Source: Mycolicibacterium sp. P9-22 (GTDB lineage: Bacteria; Actinomycetota; Actinomycetes; Mycobacteriales; Mycobacteriaceae). From it: a stretch of 64,000 nt of DNA. Below the pieces are notes generated by a model that did no database searches, was not told the DNA's origin, and saw only the letters and a list, made by a program, of their open reading frames with translations. Each line of letters starts with the position of its first letter. Position 1 is the stretch's first letter. Below, piece after piece: positions 8,267 through 16,510 of the stretch. Position numbers and translations under genes: made by a program. The stretch is taken from positions 124,001 to 188,000 of the forward strand of contig NZ_NPKP01000013.1 in the NCBI RefSeq assembly GCF_008329585.1, read 5' to 3'.

Positions 8267-9318
8267 CAGACCCGGTGCGTCCCGTCGCGCACGGTGCCGA
8301 CCAGGTCTTCCACCAGGTCCTCCAGCGTCACCATCGCCGTGACCCGCCCGCCGTCTGTGACCAGTGCGAGGTGACTCTTGTTGCGCCGCAACCGGGTCAG
8401 TGCATCGGGCAACGGCAGTGTCGACGCCACCTCGATCAGCGGGCGCACCATCGCGGCGTCGAGTGTGCTGCGTTCCTCGTGGAGCACCGGCAGCACATCC
8501 TTGATGTGCAGGTACCCCAGGTAGCTGCCGTCGGCATTGGTCACCGGGAAGCGGGAGTAGCCGGTCTCCGAGAGCGCCTGCTCGACGGCCGCGATGGTGG
8601 GCCCGGAACCGGGTGCCGCCGCGGGCACCGCGTGGATGCGGTCCAGTGGGATGGCCAGGTCCGCCACGCTGCGATCGCGGATCTGCAGCGCGCGGGTCAA
8701 CCGGGTGTGCTCCTCGCGGTCGAGCAGTCCCTCCGACAACGACTCGGCGATCATGTCGGACAGCTCCACGGTGGAGACCGTGACGTCGAGTTCGTCCTTG
8801 GGTTCCACCCGCAGCGCCCGCAGGGTGGTGTTGGCGGCCCAGTTGTAGAACGCGATGAGTGGGCGGACCGCGCGGATGTACATCAGGTAAGGCGGTACCA
8901 GCAGCATCGCGGTGGCCTCCGGGCCGGCGATCGCGATGTTCTTGGGCACCATCTCGCCGAGCAGCACGTGCATGGTCACCACGACCGCGAGCGCGACGAT
9001 GAACGACACGGTGTGCAGGACGGCGTCACCGACGCCCAGCAGTGCGAACGGCTTTTCCAGCAGGTGGGCCACTGCGGGCTCGCCGACCCGGCCGAGCAGG
9101 ATCGAGCAGATGGTGATGCCCAGCTGCGCGCCGGCCAGCATCAGCGAGAGGTTCTCCGCGGCGCGCATCACCGTGACGGCGCGCCTTTTCCCCTGTTCGG
9201 CGAGCGCTTCGAGACGGTCCCGCCGCGCCGAGATGAGAGCGAACTCCGCGCCGACGAAAAACGCATTGGCGCCCAGCAGCAGGACGGTCAGCGCGACCGC
9301 GAACAGGTCACCGCCCAT
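8266..9318 (-). CDS. CNNM/DUF21 membrane protein with CBS pair (Rv1841c type)
   Basis: A 350-residue protein of the HlyC/CorC/CNNM family. The N-terminal DUF21 region (about residues 1-190) begins LFAVALTVLLLGANAFFVGAEFALI and has three or four membrane helices. It is followed by two CBS domains, including DRSVADLAIPLDRIHAV, YSRFPVTNADGSYLGYLHIKDVL and KSHLALVTDGGRVTAMVTLEDLVEDLVG. It lacks the C-terminal CorC/HlyC domain found in its upstream neighbour. Relatives are divalent-cation (Mg, Co) transport or homeostasis proteins, and CBS pairs usually sense nucleotides. It overlaps the upstream paralogue by 11 bases; the two may form a heterodimer. Confidence 0.9.
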   Translation of the reverse strand: MGGDLFAVALTVLLLGANAFFVGAEFALISARRDRLEALAEQGKRRAVTVMRAAENLSLMLAGAQLGITICSILLGRVGEPAVAHLLEKPFALLGVGDAVLHTVSFIVALAVVVTMHVLLGEMVPKNIAIAGPEATAMLLVPPYLMYIRAVRPLIAFYNWAANTTLRALRVEPKDELDVTVSTVELSDMIAESLSEGLLDREEHTRLTRALQIRDRSVADLAIPLDRIHAVPAAAPGSGPTIAAVEQALSETGYSRFPVTNADGSYLGYLHIKDVLPVLHEERSTLDAAMVRPLIEVASTLPLPDALTRLRRNKSHLALVTDGGRVTAMVTLEDLVEDLVGTVRDGTHRV

Positions 9319-10693
9319 CGGAGCTCTCCTTGCCCTCGGCGGCTGACTCGCCGGTGCCGCCGTCGGTCTCGACGAGTTCCAGCAGATCGATGCGCCGGCC
9401 GTCCATCTTCAGGATCCGGGCCTGCCAGCGCACCGGGTCCTCGCCCGGCTTGTCCGGGTCGAACTCGGTCAGTTCCACGGTTTCGCCGACCTCGGGGATG
9501 TGCCCGAGCTTCTCCAGGACCAGACCGCCGATCGTCTCGTAGTCGCCCTCGGGGGCCCGGAACGGAGTTTCGGAATCGACCTCGTCGATCCGCAGCAGTC
9601 CGGAGACCTGCCAGCCGGCCCGGCTCTGCACCACATCCGGTGTGGCGTCGTCGTGTTCGTCGCGCACATCGCCGACGATCTCCTCGATGAGGTCCTCGAA
9701 GGTGACCATGCCTGCGGTGCCGCCGTATTCGTCGACGACCATGGCTGTCTGGATGCCGTTGGCCCGGATCTGTGTCATCACCGCGTCACCGTCGAGCGAG
9801 GCGGGCACGGTCGGTACCGGCACCGCCAGCCGGGACAGCGGGGTGGTGGCGCGGCGCTCGGACGGTACCTCGAAGACCTGCTTTACGTGCACCATGCCGA
9901 CGGTCTGGTCCAGGTCGCCGTCGACGATGGGAAAGCGCGAGTGGCCGGTGCGGATGGCGGCGTCCAGCAGGTCGGAAACGGTGTCCTCCAGTTCCAGCGA
10001 TTCGATCTTGGACCGCGGGGTCATCAGTTCCTCGGCGGAGCGGTCGCCGAACTGCAGCGACCGGTCGACCAGGACGGCCGTGTCGGCGTCCAGCGCGCCG
10101 CTGCGCGCCGAGGTGCGCACCAGCGACACCAGTTCCTGCGGGGAGCGCGCCGAGCGCAGTTCCTCGGCCGGTTCGATGCCCATCCGGCGCAGGATCCAGT
10201 TGGCGGTCCCGTTGGTGGCCTTGATGACCGGCGTGAACAGCTTCGAGAAGTACCACTGCGGCGGGCCCGCGAAACGCGCGGTGGGCAGCGGTTTGGCGAC
10301 GGCCAGGTTCTTGGGCACCAGTTCACCGAAGATCATCGACACCGAGGTGGCGATCAGCAGCGCCAGCACCAGCGCGATCGGACTCACCCAGTCCGCCGGG
10401 ATCCGCAGCGCGGTCAGCGGGGCGTAGAGCAGCCGGGCCACCACGGGTTCGGCGAGGTAACCGGTGGCCAGGGTGGTGATGGAGATGCCGAGCTGCGCGC
10501 CGGACAGCTGGAAGGACAACGTGCGGTGCGCCTTGAGGACGAACTGGTCGCGCCGCCCGCCGGTCCGGGCATTGGACTCGACGATGCTGCGTTCCAGTGC
10601 GGTCAGCGAGAATTCGGCCGCGACGAACAGCGCGGTGCCCGCGGTCAGCAGGATGAACGCGAGCAGGCTGAGCAGCGTCATGGTGAGACTCAT
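9308..10693 (-). CDS. CNNM/DUF21-CBS-CorC membrane protein (Rv1842c type)
   Basis: A 461-residue paralogue of the next gene: an N-terminal DUF21 membrane domain (LLSLLAFILLTAGTALFVAAEFSL), two CBS domains (GHSRFPIVDGDLDQTVGMVHVKQVF, then IQTAMVVDEYGGTAGMVTFEDLIEEIVGD) and a C-terminal CorC/HlyC domain (QVSGLLRIDEV, YETIGGLVLEKLGHIPEVGE). The likely role is divalent cation export or homeostasis in the plasma membrane. The ATG at 10693 has no clear ribosome site, but it overlaps the TGA of a small upstream reading frame (ATGA), which would allow coupled translation. Confidence 0.9.
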   Translation of the reverse strand: MSLTMTLLSLLAFILLTAGTALFVAAEFSLTALERSIVESNARTGGRRDQFVLKAHRTLSFQLSGAQLGISITTLATGYLAEPVVARLLYAPLTALRIPADWVSPIALVLALLIATSVSMIFGELVPKNLAVAKPLPTARFAGPPQWYFSKLFTPVIKATNGTANWILRRMGIEPAEELRSARSPQELVSLVRTSARSGALDADTAVLVDRSLQFGDRSAEELMTPRSKIESLELEDTVSDLLDAAIRTGHSRFPIVDGDLDQTVGMVHVKQVFEVPSERRATTPLSRLAVPVPTVPASLDGDAVMTQIRANGIQTAMVVDEYGGTAGMVTFEDLIEEIVGDVRDEHDDATPDVVQSRAGWQVSGLLRIDEVDSETPFRAPEGDYETIGGLVLEKLGHIPEVGETVELTEFDPDKPGEDPVRWQARILKMDGRRIDLLELVETDGGTGESAAEGKESSDGR

Positions 10694-10860
10694 CGTGTGC
10701 TCACCGCAGGTGCGCCGGGCCTGGTGCCCGGCCGGCTACTGGATGGCTCGACGTCACCGGGGTCGCTGTGCGGGGCCGGTGTGCCGAGCGGAATCCCGGA
10801 GCCCACTCGGTCTCCGTGGGCTTCCACGGGTGCCTGTGGCACGGGGTCCCTCTCTGTCAT
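10690..10860 (-). CDS. Possible small proline-rich protein, 56 residues
   Basis: This frame starts with ATG at 10860 and ends in TGA overlapping the ATG of the CNNM/CBS gene by four bases. The product (MTERDPVPQAPVEAHGDRVG at its start) is rich in Pro, Gly and Ser and has no recognisable domain. In favour: the four-base overlap and the lack of another ribosome site for the next gene. Against: no ribosome site of its own, and high-GC DNA often gives such open frames by chance. I treat it as tentative. Confidence 0.25.
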   Translation of the reverse strand: MTERDPVPQAPVEAHGDRVGSGIPLGTPAPHSDPGDVEPSSSRPGTRPGAPAVSTR

Positions 10861-10924
10861 TGGCGACGGACGCCATCGGCGACGGAATCGGTACATGGTA
10901 ACTGCCCGGATCGGGCGTGCGGAA

Positions 10925-12361
10925 TCACCAACCGGTCGGCAGTGGGTGTCCCTCGGCGAATCCGGCGGCCGACTGCACACCCAGCACGACCTTGTCGTGC
11001 AGTTCGGGAAGCGTCGTCGCACCGACGTAGGTGCAGGTGCTGCGCACCCCGGAGGTGATGTGGTCCAGCAGGTCCTCGACACCACCGCGGGCCGCGTCCA
11101 GCGCCATCCGGGAGCTGGAGATGCCCTCCTCGAACAGACCCTTACGGGCCCGGTCGAAGGCGCTGTCGGCGGCGGTACGGGCGGCGACCGCACGCTTGGA
11201 GGCCATCCCGTAACTCTCCTTGAAGGGCCGGCCATCCCGGTCGCGCAGCAGGTCGCCGGGCGATTCGTAGGTGCCGGCGAACCAGGAGCCGATCATCACG
11301 TTCGAGGCGCCGGCAGCCAGCGCAAGCGCCACATCGCGCGGATGGCGCACTCCGCCGTCGGCCCACACGTGCCCGCCGAGTTCTTTTGCCGCAGCTGAAC
11401 ATTCGACGACGGCCGAGAACTGTGGGCGGCCGACGCCGGTCATCATCCGGGTGGTGCACATCGCGCCGGGACCGACGCCGACCTTGACGATGGAGGCACC
11501 CGCCCCGATCAGGTCGCGGGTGCCCTCGGCGGACACCACGTTGCCTGCGGCGATCGGCAGGCCGAGATCGAGCGAGGCGACCACGGCGATGGCGTCGAGC
11601 ATCTTGGCCTGATGGCCGTGCGCGGTGTCGATCACCAGCAGGTCCACCCCGGCCTCGGCGAGGCCGCGGGCCTTGGCGCCGACGTCACCGTTGATACCGA
11701 CGGCGGCGGCGATACGCAGCCGTCCGGCCGCGTCCACCGCGGGGGTGTAGATGCCGGCGCGGATGGCGCCGGTGCGGGTGAGCACACCGGCGAGTTCGCC
11801 CTTGTCATCGGTGAGCACGGCGATGTCGACCGGGGCATGCTCGAGCAGGTCGAACACCTTGCGCGGTTCGGTGCCGGCCGGTGCGGTGATGAAATCGCTG
11901 ATCGCGATGTCGCGCACCCTGGCGAACCGGTCCACCCCCGTGCAGGAGGCCTCGGTCACCACACCGATCGGCCTGCCCTCGAACACCACCACCGCCGCGC
12001 CGTGCGCGCGCTTGTGGATGAGCGCCATCGCATCGGAGACAGAGTCATCCGGTCCCAGGATGACTGGGGTGTCGACCACCACATCGCGGCTCTTCACGAA
12101 GTCGACGGTGTGCTGCACCACCGACAGCGGCAGGTCCTGGGGCAGCACCACGATGCCGCCGCGGCGCGCCACCGTCTCGGCCATCCGCCGGCCCGCGACG
12201 GCGGTCATGTTCGCCACCACCACCGGGATGGTGGTTCCCGATCCGTCGACGGTGGACAGGTCCACATCGAAGCGCGACGCCACCTCGGAGCGGCCGGGCA
12301 CGACGAAGACGTCGTTGTAGGTCAGGTCGTAGGGCGGGGTGTGGCCGTTGAGGAACTGCAC
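10925..12361 (-). CDS. guaB1: GuaB1-type IMP dehydrogenase-family protein (GMP reductase in mycobacteria)
   Basis: A 478-residue TIM-barrel protein with two CBS motifs inserted after the first strands (TPVILGPDDSVSDAMALIHKR and VFDLLEHAPVDIAVLTDDKGE). The catalytic-Cys loop reads GVGPGAMCTTRMMTGVG, close to but distinct from the IMP dehydrogenase loop. The N-terminus (MQFLNGHTPPYDLTYNDVFV) is typical of GuaB1. In M. smegmatis GuaB1 was shown to be a GMP reductase controlled through its CBS domains, returning GMP to IMP; that function is transferred by family. It sits downstream of gnd as in M. tuberculosis. Confidence 0.93.
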   Translation of the reverse strand: MQFLNGHTPPYDLTYNDVFVVPGRSEVASRFDVDLSTVDGSGTTIPVVVANMTAVAGRRMAETVARRGGIVVLPQDLPLSVVQHTVDFVKSRDVVVDTPVILGPDDSVSDAMALIHKRAHGAAVVVFEGRPIGVVTEASCTGVDRFARVRDIAISDFITAPAGTEPRKVFDLLEHAPVDIAVLTDDKGELAGVLTRTGAIRAGIYTPAVDAAGRLRIAAAVGINGDVGAKARGLAEAGVDLLVIDTAHGHQAKMLDAIAVVASLDLGLPIAAGNVVSAEGTRDLIGAGASIVKVGVGPGAMCTTRMMTGVGRPQFSAVVECSAAAKELGGHVWADGGVRHPRDVALALAAGASNVMIGSWFAGTYESPGDLLRDRDGRPFKESYGMASKRAVAARTAADSAFDRARKGLFEEGISSSRMALDAARGGVEDLLDHITSGVRSTCTYVGATTLPELHDKVVLGVQSAAGFAEGHPLPTGW

Positions 12362-12392
12362 ACCCGTAAGTCTAGTGGGCGCAGTTCACCCC

Positions 12393-12452
12393 GCGAGCAG
12401 ACGTGAATGGCCCACAAATCGGGCCGATATGGGGCCATTACTGTCTGCTCGC
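12393..12452. terminator. Hairpin downstream of gnd
   Basis: Arms at 12393-12413 and 12432-12452 pair as GCGAGCAGAC...AATGGCCC with GGGCCATT...GTCTGCTCGC: 18 of 21 positions pair around a 3-base internal bulge, with an 18-base loop. It starts nine bases past the gnd stop and ends 32 bases before the guaB1 start on the same strand. It is a likely gnd terminator. Confidence 0.6.
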
Positions 12453-12461
12453 GCGAAAGAC

Positions 12462-13916
12462 TCAGGCCTCGACCTCGCTGCGGTCACCGCTCCACAGCGT
12501 GTGGAACCGCTTGTCGCGGTCGGTGTCGATGCGGCCGTAGGTATGCGCGCCGAAGAAGTCGCGCAGGCCCTGGGTCAGCGCCGCGGGCAGGCGCTCGGTG
12601 CGCAGTCCGTCGTAGTAGGACAGCGCGGAACTGAAGCCGGGGATCGGGATGCCCAGTTCGGTCGCCTTCACCACGACGCGGCGCCAGCTGTCGATGGCCG
12701 CCTCGATGGCATCGCGGAAGTACGGGTCGACGATCAGGGTCGGCAGGTTCGCGTCGTTGTCGAAGGCGTCCTTGATGCGGTTGAGGAACTTGGCCCGGAT
12801 GATGCAGCCGCCGCGCCAGATGGTGGCCATGTCGCCGGGGGTGATGTCCCAGTTGTACTCGGTGCTGCCGGCCTGGATCTGGTTGAAGCCCTGGGCGTAG
12901 GCGATGATCTTCGAGGCGTAGAGCGCCTGGCGGATGTCCTCGGTGAACTGCGCTGCATCCGTGGGCTTCTCGCCGAGGCCGCCGGACGCGAGGCCGGTGG
13001 TGGCCTTGCGCTGGGCCACCGAACCCGACAGCGCACGGGCGAACACCGCCTCGGCGATGCCGGTGACCGGGACGCCGAGATCCAGCGCGGACTTGACCGT
13101 CCAGCGCCCGGTGCCCTTCTGCTCGGCCTCGTCGAGGATCAGATCGACCAGCGGCGTGCCCGTCTCGGCGTCGACCTGGCGCAGCACCTCGGCGGTGATC
13201 TCCACCAGGTAGCTGTCCAGGTCGCCGGAGTTCCATTCGGTGAAGACGTCGGCGATCTGGCCGGCCGCCAGGCCGAGGCCGTCGCGCAGCAGCTGGTAGG
13301 CCTCGCCGATGAGCTGCATGTCGGAGTACTCGATGCCGTTGTGCACCATCTTCACGAAGTGCCCGGCGCCGTCGGGGCCGATGTGGGTGCAGCAGGGCAC
13401 GCCGTCGACGTGCGCGGAGATCTCCTCCAGCAGCGGGCCCAGTGAGACGTAGGACTCGGCGGGGCCGCCAGGCATGATCGACGGGCCGTTGAGCGCGCCC
13501 TCCTCGCCCCCGGAGATGCCGGCGCCGACGAAGTGCAGTCCGCGCTCACGGATCGCCTTCTCGCGGCGGATGGTGTCGGTGTAGAGCGCGTTGCCGCCAT
13601 CGATGATGATGTCGCCTTCCTCCATCGCGTCGGCGAGCTCGTTGATGACGGCGTCGGTCGGGTCACCGGCCTTGACCATGATCAGCACGCGGCGCGGCTT
13701 CTCCAGCGCGTCGAGGAATTCGGCGATCGTCTCGCTGCGCACGAAGTTGCCCTCGGAGCCGTGCTCGGCCAATAGCGCATCGGTCTTGGCGATCGAGCGG
13801 TTGTGCAGCGCAACGGTGTACCCGTGGCGGGCGAAGTTCCGCGCGATATTGGATCCCATGACCGCGAGGCCGGTGACCCCGATCTGTGCCTTGCCGGTGT
13901 TGCCCGAATTGGTCAT
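12462..13916 (-). CDS. gnd: 6-phosphogluconate dehydrogenase (decarboxylating)
   Basis: A 484-residue protein of the long homodimeric form. It oxidises 6-phosphogluconate to ribulose 5-phosphate and CO2. The N-terminal Rossmann motif is GLAVMGSNIARNFARHGY, followed by HNRS, a basic residue pattern that fits NADP. Further motifs are GGEEGALNGPSIMPGG, HFVKMVHNGIEYSDMQLIGE (catalytic Lys and Asn) and QAQRDFFGAHTYGRID-like sequence at the C-terminus (RDFFGAHTYGRID). It corresponds to gnd1 (Rv1844c), directly upstream of guaB1. Confidence 0.96.
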   Translation of the reverse strand: MTNSGNTGKAQIGVTGLAVMGSNIARNFARHGYTVALHNRSIAKTDALLAEHGSEGNFVRSETIAEFLDALEKPRRVLIMVKAGDPTDAVINELADAMEEGDIIIDGGNALYTDTIRREKAIRERGLHFVGAGISGGEEGALNGPSIMPGGPAESYVSLGPLLEEISAHVDGVPCCTHIGPDGAGHFVKMVHNGIEYSDMQLIGEAYQLLRDGLGLAAGQIADVFTEWNSGDLDSYLVEITAEVLRQVDAETGTPLVDLILDEAEQKGTGRWTVKSALDLGVPVTGIAEAVFARALSGSVAQRKATTGLASGGLGEKPTDAAQFTEDIRQALYASKIIAYAQGFNQIQAGSTEYNWDITPGDMATIWRGGCIIRAKFLNRIKDAFDNDANLPTLIVDPYFRDAIEAAIDSWRRVVVKATELGIPIPGFSSALSYYDGLRTERLPAALTQGLRDFFGAHTYGRIDTDRDKRFHTLWSGDRSEVEA

Positions 13917-13981
13917 GCGGCAGCCTTTCGTGTCGTCTACGTCTTCGATGGTTGGATCGCCGCCGGTTCGGGTTTTATGCC

Positions 13982-14929
13982 CTAGTGACTGAACAGGCGG
14001 TGCAGCTCGGTGAGCCAGGGAAGTGCCAGCGCCACCGTGGGGATGATCAGGATCGCGGCCGCGGCGGTGTAGGCCGCCACTGCCAGGCCAAGACTATTGC
14101 CCTTGCCGCAGAGCCGCTGCACTCGCACCACGGTGGTCGGTCCGCCTGCCGCCAGCGCACCCGACGGGGTGCGTCCGCCGGCGCAGGCGACCAGCGCGCG
14201 GGCCAGGGGAGTGGGCCCGGCGACGCGGACCGCGGCGTCATCGGCGAGCAGTTCGATGAGCAGCCGGACCGCGTCGAGTGCGTTACCGCTGCGGACGAAC
14301 CGCGGGAACGCGGCGTGCACGGCGGTGAACATCTCCAGCACCAGATCGTGGCGGGCCCGCAGGTGGGCGCGTTCGTGGCTGAGGATGGCGGAGATCTCGG
14401 GTTCGGAGAGCGTCGTCAGGGCGCCCTCGCTGACCACCACGCGGCTGCGGACGCCGGGCAGGCAGTAGGCCATCGGCTGGGCGACCCCCAGGACGCGCAG
14501 CCCGCTGGGCCGACGGGCCGGGGTGCGCACTTCGTCACGTGACATACCGACCAGATCGACGACCATGCGGTGATGGGCGCGCCGGCGACGGGTGGCGACG
14601 GCCACCAGCAGGACCGCGACGATCAGGCGGGCGCCGATCATCAGGGTGAGTGCGAAAACCACCACGTACAGCGCCCACAGCGGCCAGCCGAGGACGGCGA
14701 TCTCACTGGTCAGCGTGGCGGTGGGGCGACCGTCGGGGCCGGGGACGAACAGCCGGCTGGCGATGGCGAGGCCGGCGGAGAATGCCGACAGCACGGCGGC
14801 CAGGGCGATGGCCTGCCAGAGCACGATGGCGGCGCGCGGTGCGCGTAGTGGCCAGGATGCGCGCGCGAGAAGTGCGGGAACCGGACCGACGAGCACCAGC
14901 GCGACTATGGAGAAGGCCAGCGCGGACAC
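13982..14929 (-). CDS. M56-family membrane metallopeptidase, BlaR1-like
   Basis: A 315-residue membrane protein with about four hydrophobic segments and the zinc motif SHERAHLRARHD (HExxH) in a cytoplasmic loop. It has no C-terminal penicillin-binding sensor domain, unlike staphylococcal BlaR1. It lies 14 bases downstream of blaI on the same strand, as in M. tuberculosis Rv1846c-Rv1845c. By family it should cleave or otherwise inactivate the BlaI repressor after an envelope or respiratory signal. No beta-lactamase gene lies in the window, so the regulated targets are elsewhere. Confidence 0.88.
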   Translation of the reverse strand: MSALAFSIVALVLVGPVPALLARASWPLRAPRAAIVLWQAIALAAVLSAFSAGLAIASRLFVPGPDGRPTATLTSEIAVLGWPLWALYVVVFALTLMIGARLIVAVLLVAVATRRRRAHHRMVVDLVGMSRDEVRTPARRPSGLRVLGVAQPMAYCLPGVRSRVVVSEGALTTLSEPEISAILSHERAHLRARHDLVLEMFTAVHAAFPRFVRSGNALDAVRLLIELLADDAAVRVAGPTPLARALVACAGGRTPSGALAAGGPTTVVRVQRLCGKGNSLGLAVAAYTAAAAILIIPTVALALPWLTELHRLFSH

Positions 14930-14943
14930 GTCGTCAGTGTCCC

Positions 14944-15360
14944 TCAGTCGGTACCCGAATTACCAGCCGGTGGGACAACCCGGTGCTTGGACTCCAGTTC
15001 GGCGAGCGCACGGCGCAGCGCGTCGGCCTCACCGGCTCCCACTCGTTCGACGAAATGCACCAGCGCGGCCTCGCGGCTGCCGGAGTCCGAGACCTGGTCC
15101 AGGGCGTCGACCATCAGGCCCGCGACGAGCTCGTCGCGGCCGTGGGTCGGGGCGTAGCGGTGGGCACGGTCATCGCGGTGCTGGACGACGAGATTCTTCT
15201 TCGCCAGCCGCTGCAGGACCGTCATGATCGTGGTGTAGGCAAGGTCACGGCGCGCAGCAAGAGCCTCGTGGACCTGTCGCACCGTTTGTGGTTCGCGCGA
15301 GGTCCAGAGGTGGTCCATCACTTCGCGCTCGAGTTCCCCGAGCCGCGTCAACTTGGCCAT
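14944..15360 (-). CDS. blaI: BlaI/MecI/CopY-family transcriptional repressor
   Basis: A 138-residue winged-helix repressor. Motifs are LGELEREVMDHLW, TVRQVHEAL and LAYTTIMTVLQRLAKKNLVVQHRDDRAHRYAP, followed by a C-terminal dimerisation helix. Relatives bind as dimers to TACA/TACTA-type operators and are removed by the partner M56 protease. The ATG at 15360 follows AGGAGAG at a spacing of about ten. A TACTA-containing quasi-palindrome lies 33 bases upstream, so autoregulation is likely. Confidence 0.92.
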   Translation of the reverse strand: MAKLTRLGELEREVMDHLWTSREPQTVRQVHEALAARRDLAYTTIMTVLQRLAKKNLVVQHRDDRAHRYAPTHGRDELVAGLMVDALDQVSDSGSREAALVHFVERVGAGEADALRRALAELESKHRVVPPAGNSGTD

Positions 15361-15392
15361 GTTCTGTTCACTCTCCTGAGCAATGGATTCAG

Positions 15393-15412
15393 GGTACTAC
15401 GCGGTTACTACC
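15393..15412. promoter_or_regulatory. Candidate BlaI operator
   Basis: GGTACTACgcggTTACTACC is a 20-base quasi-palindrome (14 of 20 positions symmetric) with two TACTAC units, 33 bases upstream of blaI. BlaI/CopY-family repressors recognise TACTA/TAGTA-type half sites. The match is by family resemblance only. Confidence 0.5.
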
Positions 15413-15490
15413 GTGCGTCGTATCCCATCTGCGCGCCAGGTCGATTACCTGGGGTCGTACTTTCCCGCGCCGGTCACGGCCCCTTTCCGA

Positions 15491-15518
15491 AGTACCTGTG
15501 AGTCCAGTCACAGGTACT
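15491..15518. promoter_or_regulatory. Perfect CRP-type palindrome
   Basis: AGTACCTGTGA-gtccag-TCACAGGTACT has two perfect 11-base arms and a 6-base spacer. Its core, TGTGA-N6-TCACA (15497-15512), equals the consensus of cAMP receptor protein, which the mycobacterial CRP (Rv3676 type) also uses. It lies 22 bases upstream of the iron box of the plus-strand gene and 131 bases from the blaI start. At this position it could activate the plus-strand gene or serve both directions. Confidence 0.7.
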
Positions 15519-15539
15519 GGTCCGGTTGGGGACGATGAC

Positions 15540-15558
15540 TATAGTAAGGCTAACCTAA
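15540..15558 (+). promoter_or_regulatory. IdeR/DtxR-type iron box
   Basis: TATAGTAAGGCTAACCTAA matches 15 of 19 positions of the mycobacterial iron box (TTAGGTTAGGCTAACCTAA), with the whole right half intact. It lies 18 bases before the start codon and just ahead of the ribosome site, so holo-IdeR would block transcription when iron is sufficient. Confidence 0.75.
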
Positions 15559-15576
15559 CCGCAGAAGGAGGTGCTG

Positions 15577-16356
15577 ATGACGGTCGTGGTCGACGATCCG
15601 CTGATTGCACGCATGTCGATTAGGCGGGCATTGCCGCTGCATGAATCCAGCCGGCGACTTCGGGAGCTCTACCCCGAATGTCCGCGGGTCTACGGCGTGG
15701 CGGTGATGGGTGATCTGTCCCGGCGGCGCTGGTGGCCGCTGGTCGAGGTGATGACCACCGACCGCCTGCGCACCATGTTCGACGCCGCAACCGCCGAGAC
15801 CGACAGCCGTGCCGCGGTGGCGCAGCAGTTGGCGGCCACGCTCTCGCATGTGGTGATCGGGCGGGTGGTGCCGCTGGTCGCGCTGGAGGGTCGCGCCTGG
15901 GACACCGGGCTGGAGAACCTCTGGGTGCACGTCGATTCCGAAGGCGCCATCGACTGGGTCGGCGTGGTCGACCCGACGCTGCGCGCCCTGCCGGACGACC
16001 CGCATCTGGCGCAGCGGTCCACGGTCGGCGCGGTGCGCACCACGCGCGACGGCATCGTGGCGCTGCCCAGTGAGGCGGCGCTGACCACCTGGGTGGCGCA
16101 TCGCAGCCACCGGGCCCTGGCTCCGCTGTTCGCCAAGCTGTATCAGGTCAGCGACGGTGCGATCTCCATCGCGTCGATGTGGAACATCGTGGGGGCGGCC
16201 GTGGTCGGTGCGTCGACTCAGGTGCCCCTGCTCGCGGGGTCCAGTGAGCTGACGAGCATGTGCCGCGGCCAGGCGATCCTCGACGCGTTGGTCGGGTTCG
16301 GCTTGCCGGTGCGCGGCGCGAGCAGAACTGCCGCAGGGAAGGTCTTGCTAAATTAG
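15577..16356 (+). CDS. Iron-regulated protein, possible FhuF-like ferric-siderophore reductase without the Fe-S cysteines
   Basis: A 259-residue soluble protein that I cannot assign firmly. The segment LYQVSDGAISIASMWNIVGAAVVGA resembles the helical core of actinobacterial FhuF-like siderophore reductases. However, the C-terminal Cys cluster that binds 2Fe-2S in FhuF is absent; only two Cys are present, in YPECPRV and SMCRGQ. The ATG at 15577 follows a strong ribosome site (AGAAGGAGG) and is preferred to the in-frame GTG at 15571. The iron box and CRP palindrome upstream suggest expression under iron limitation. M. tuberculosis has no gene between Rv1846c and Rv1847. Confidence 0.7.
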   Translation: MTVVVDDPLIARMSIRRALPLHESSRRLRELYPECPRVYGVAVMGDLSRRRWWPLVEVMTTDRLRTMFDAATAETDSRAAVAQQLAATLSHVVIGRVVPLVALEGRAWDTGLENLWVHVDSEGAIDWVGVVDPTLRALPDDPHLAQRSTVGAVRTTRDGIVALPSEAALTTWVAHRSHRALAPLFAKLYQVSDGAISIASMWNIVGAAVVGASTQVPLLAGSSELTSMCRGQAILDALVGFGLPVRGASRTAAGKVLLN

Positions 16357-16371
16357 GGCAGCCTTGCCTAT
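16353..16371 (+). promoter_or_regulatory. Weak iron-box-like sequence at the gene end
   Basis: TTAGGGCAGCCTTGCCTAT matches 13 of 19 iron-box positions and overlaps the stop of the iron-regulated gene. It lies about 140 bases before the thioesterase/urease operon. It could be a second, weak IdeR site or chance. Confidence 0.3.
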
Positions 16372-16440
16372 CCTATTGTTGCGAGGCTAACGGACCGAGC
16401 CGGAGTCCTGAGGGCTGCAGAGACCCCCGGTCCACTCGAA

Positions 16441-16475
16441 GGAAGGGCCCCACGCATTACGCGTGGGGCCCTTCC
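16441..16475 (+). terminator. Strong hairpin terminator before the thioesterase-urease operon
   Basis: Two perfect 15-base arms (GGAAGGGCCCCACGC, 16441-16455; GCGTGGGGCCCTTCC, 16461-16475) flank a 5-base loop. No T-run follows. It separates the iron-regulated gene from the thioesterase gene. Confidence 0.75.
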
Positions 16476-16510
16476 GCATTTGTGGGTGCGACGGTGTAGA
16501 CACAGATCTC

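Noticed and set aside
15361..15576. Possible riboswitch or small RNA in the blaI upstream region
   Set aside because: The structure seen is explained by protein-binding palindromes (CRP type, iron box, BlaI-like repeats); no known riboswitch core was found.
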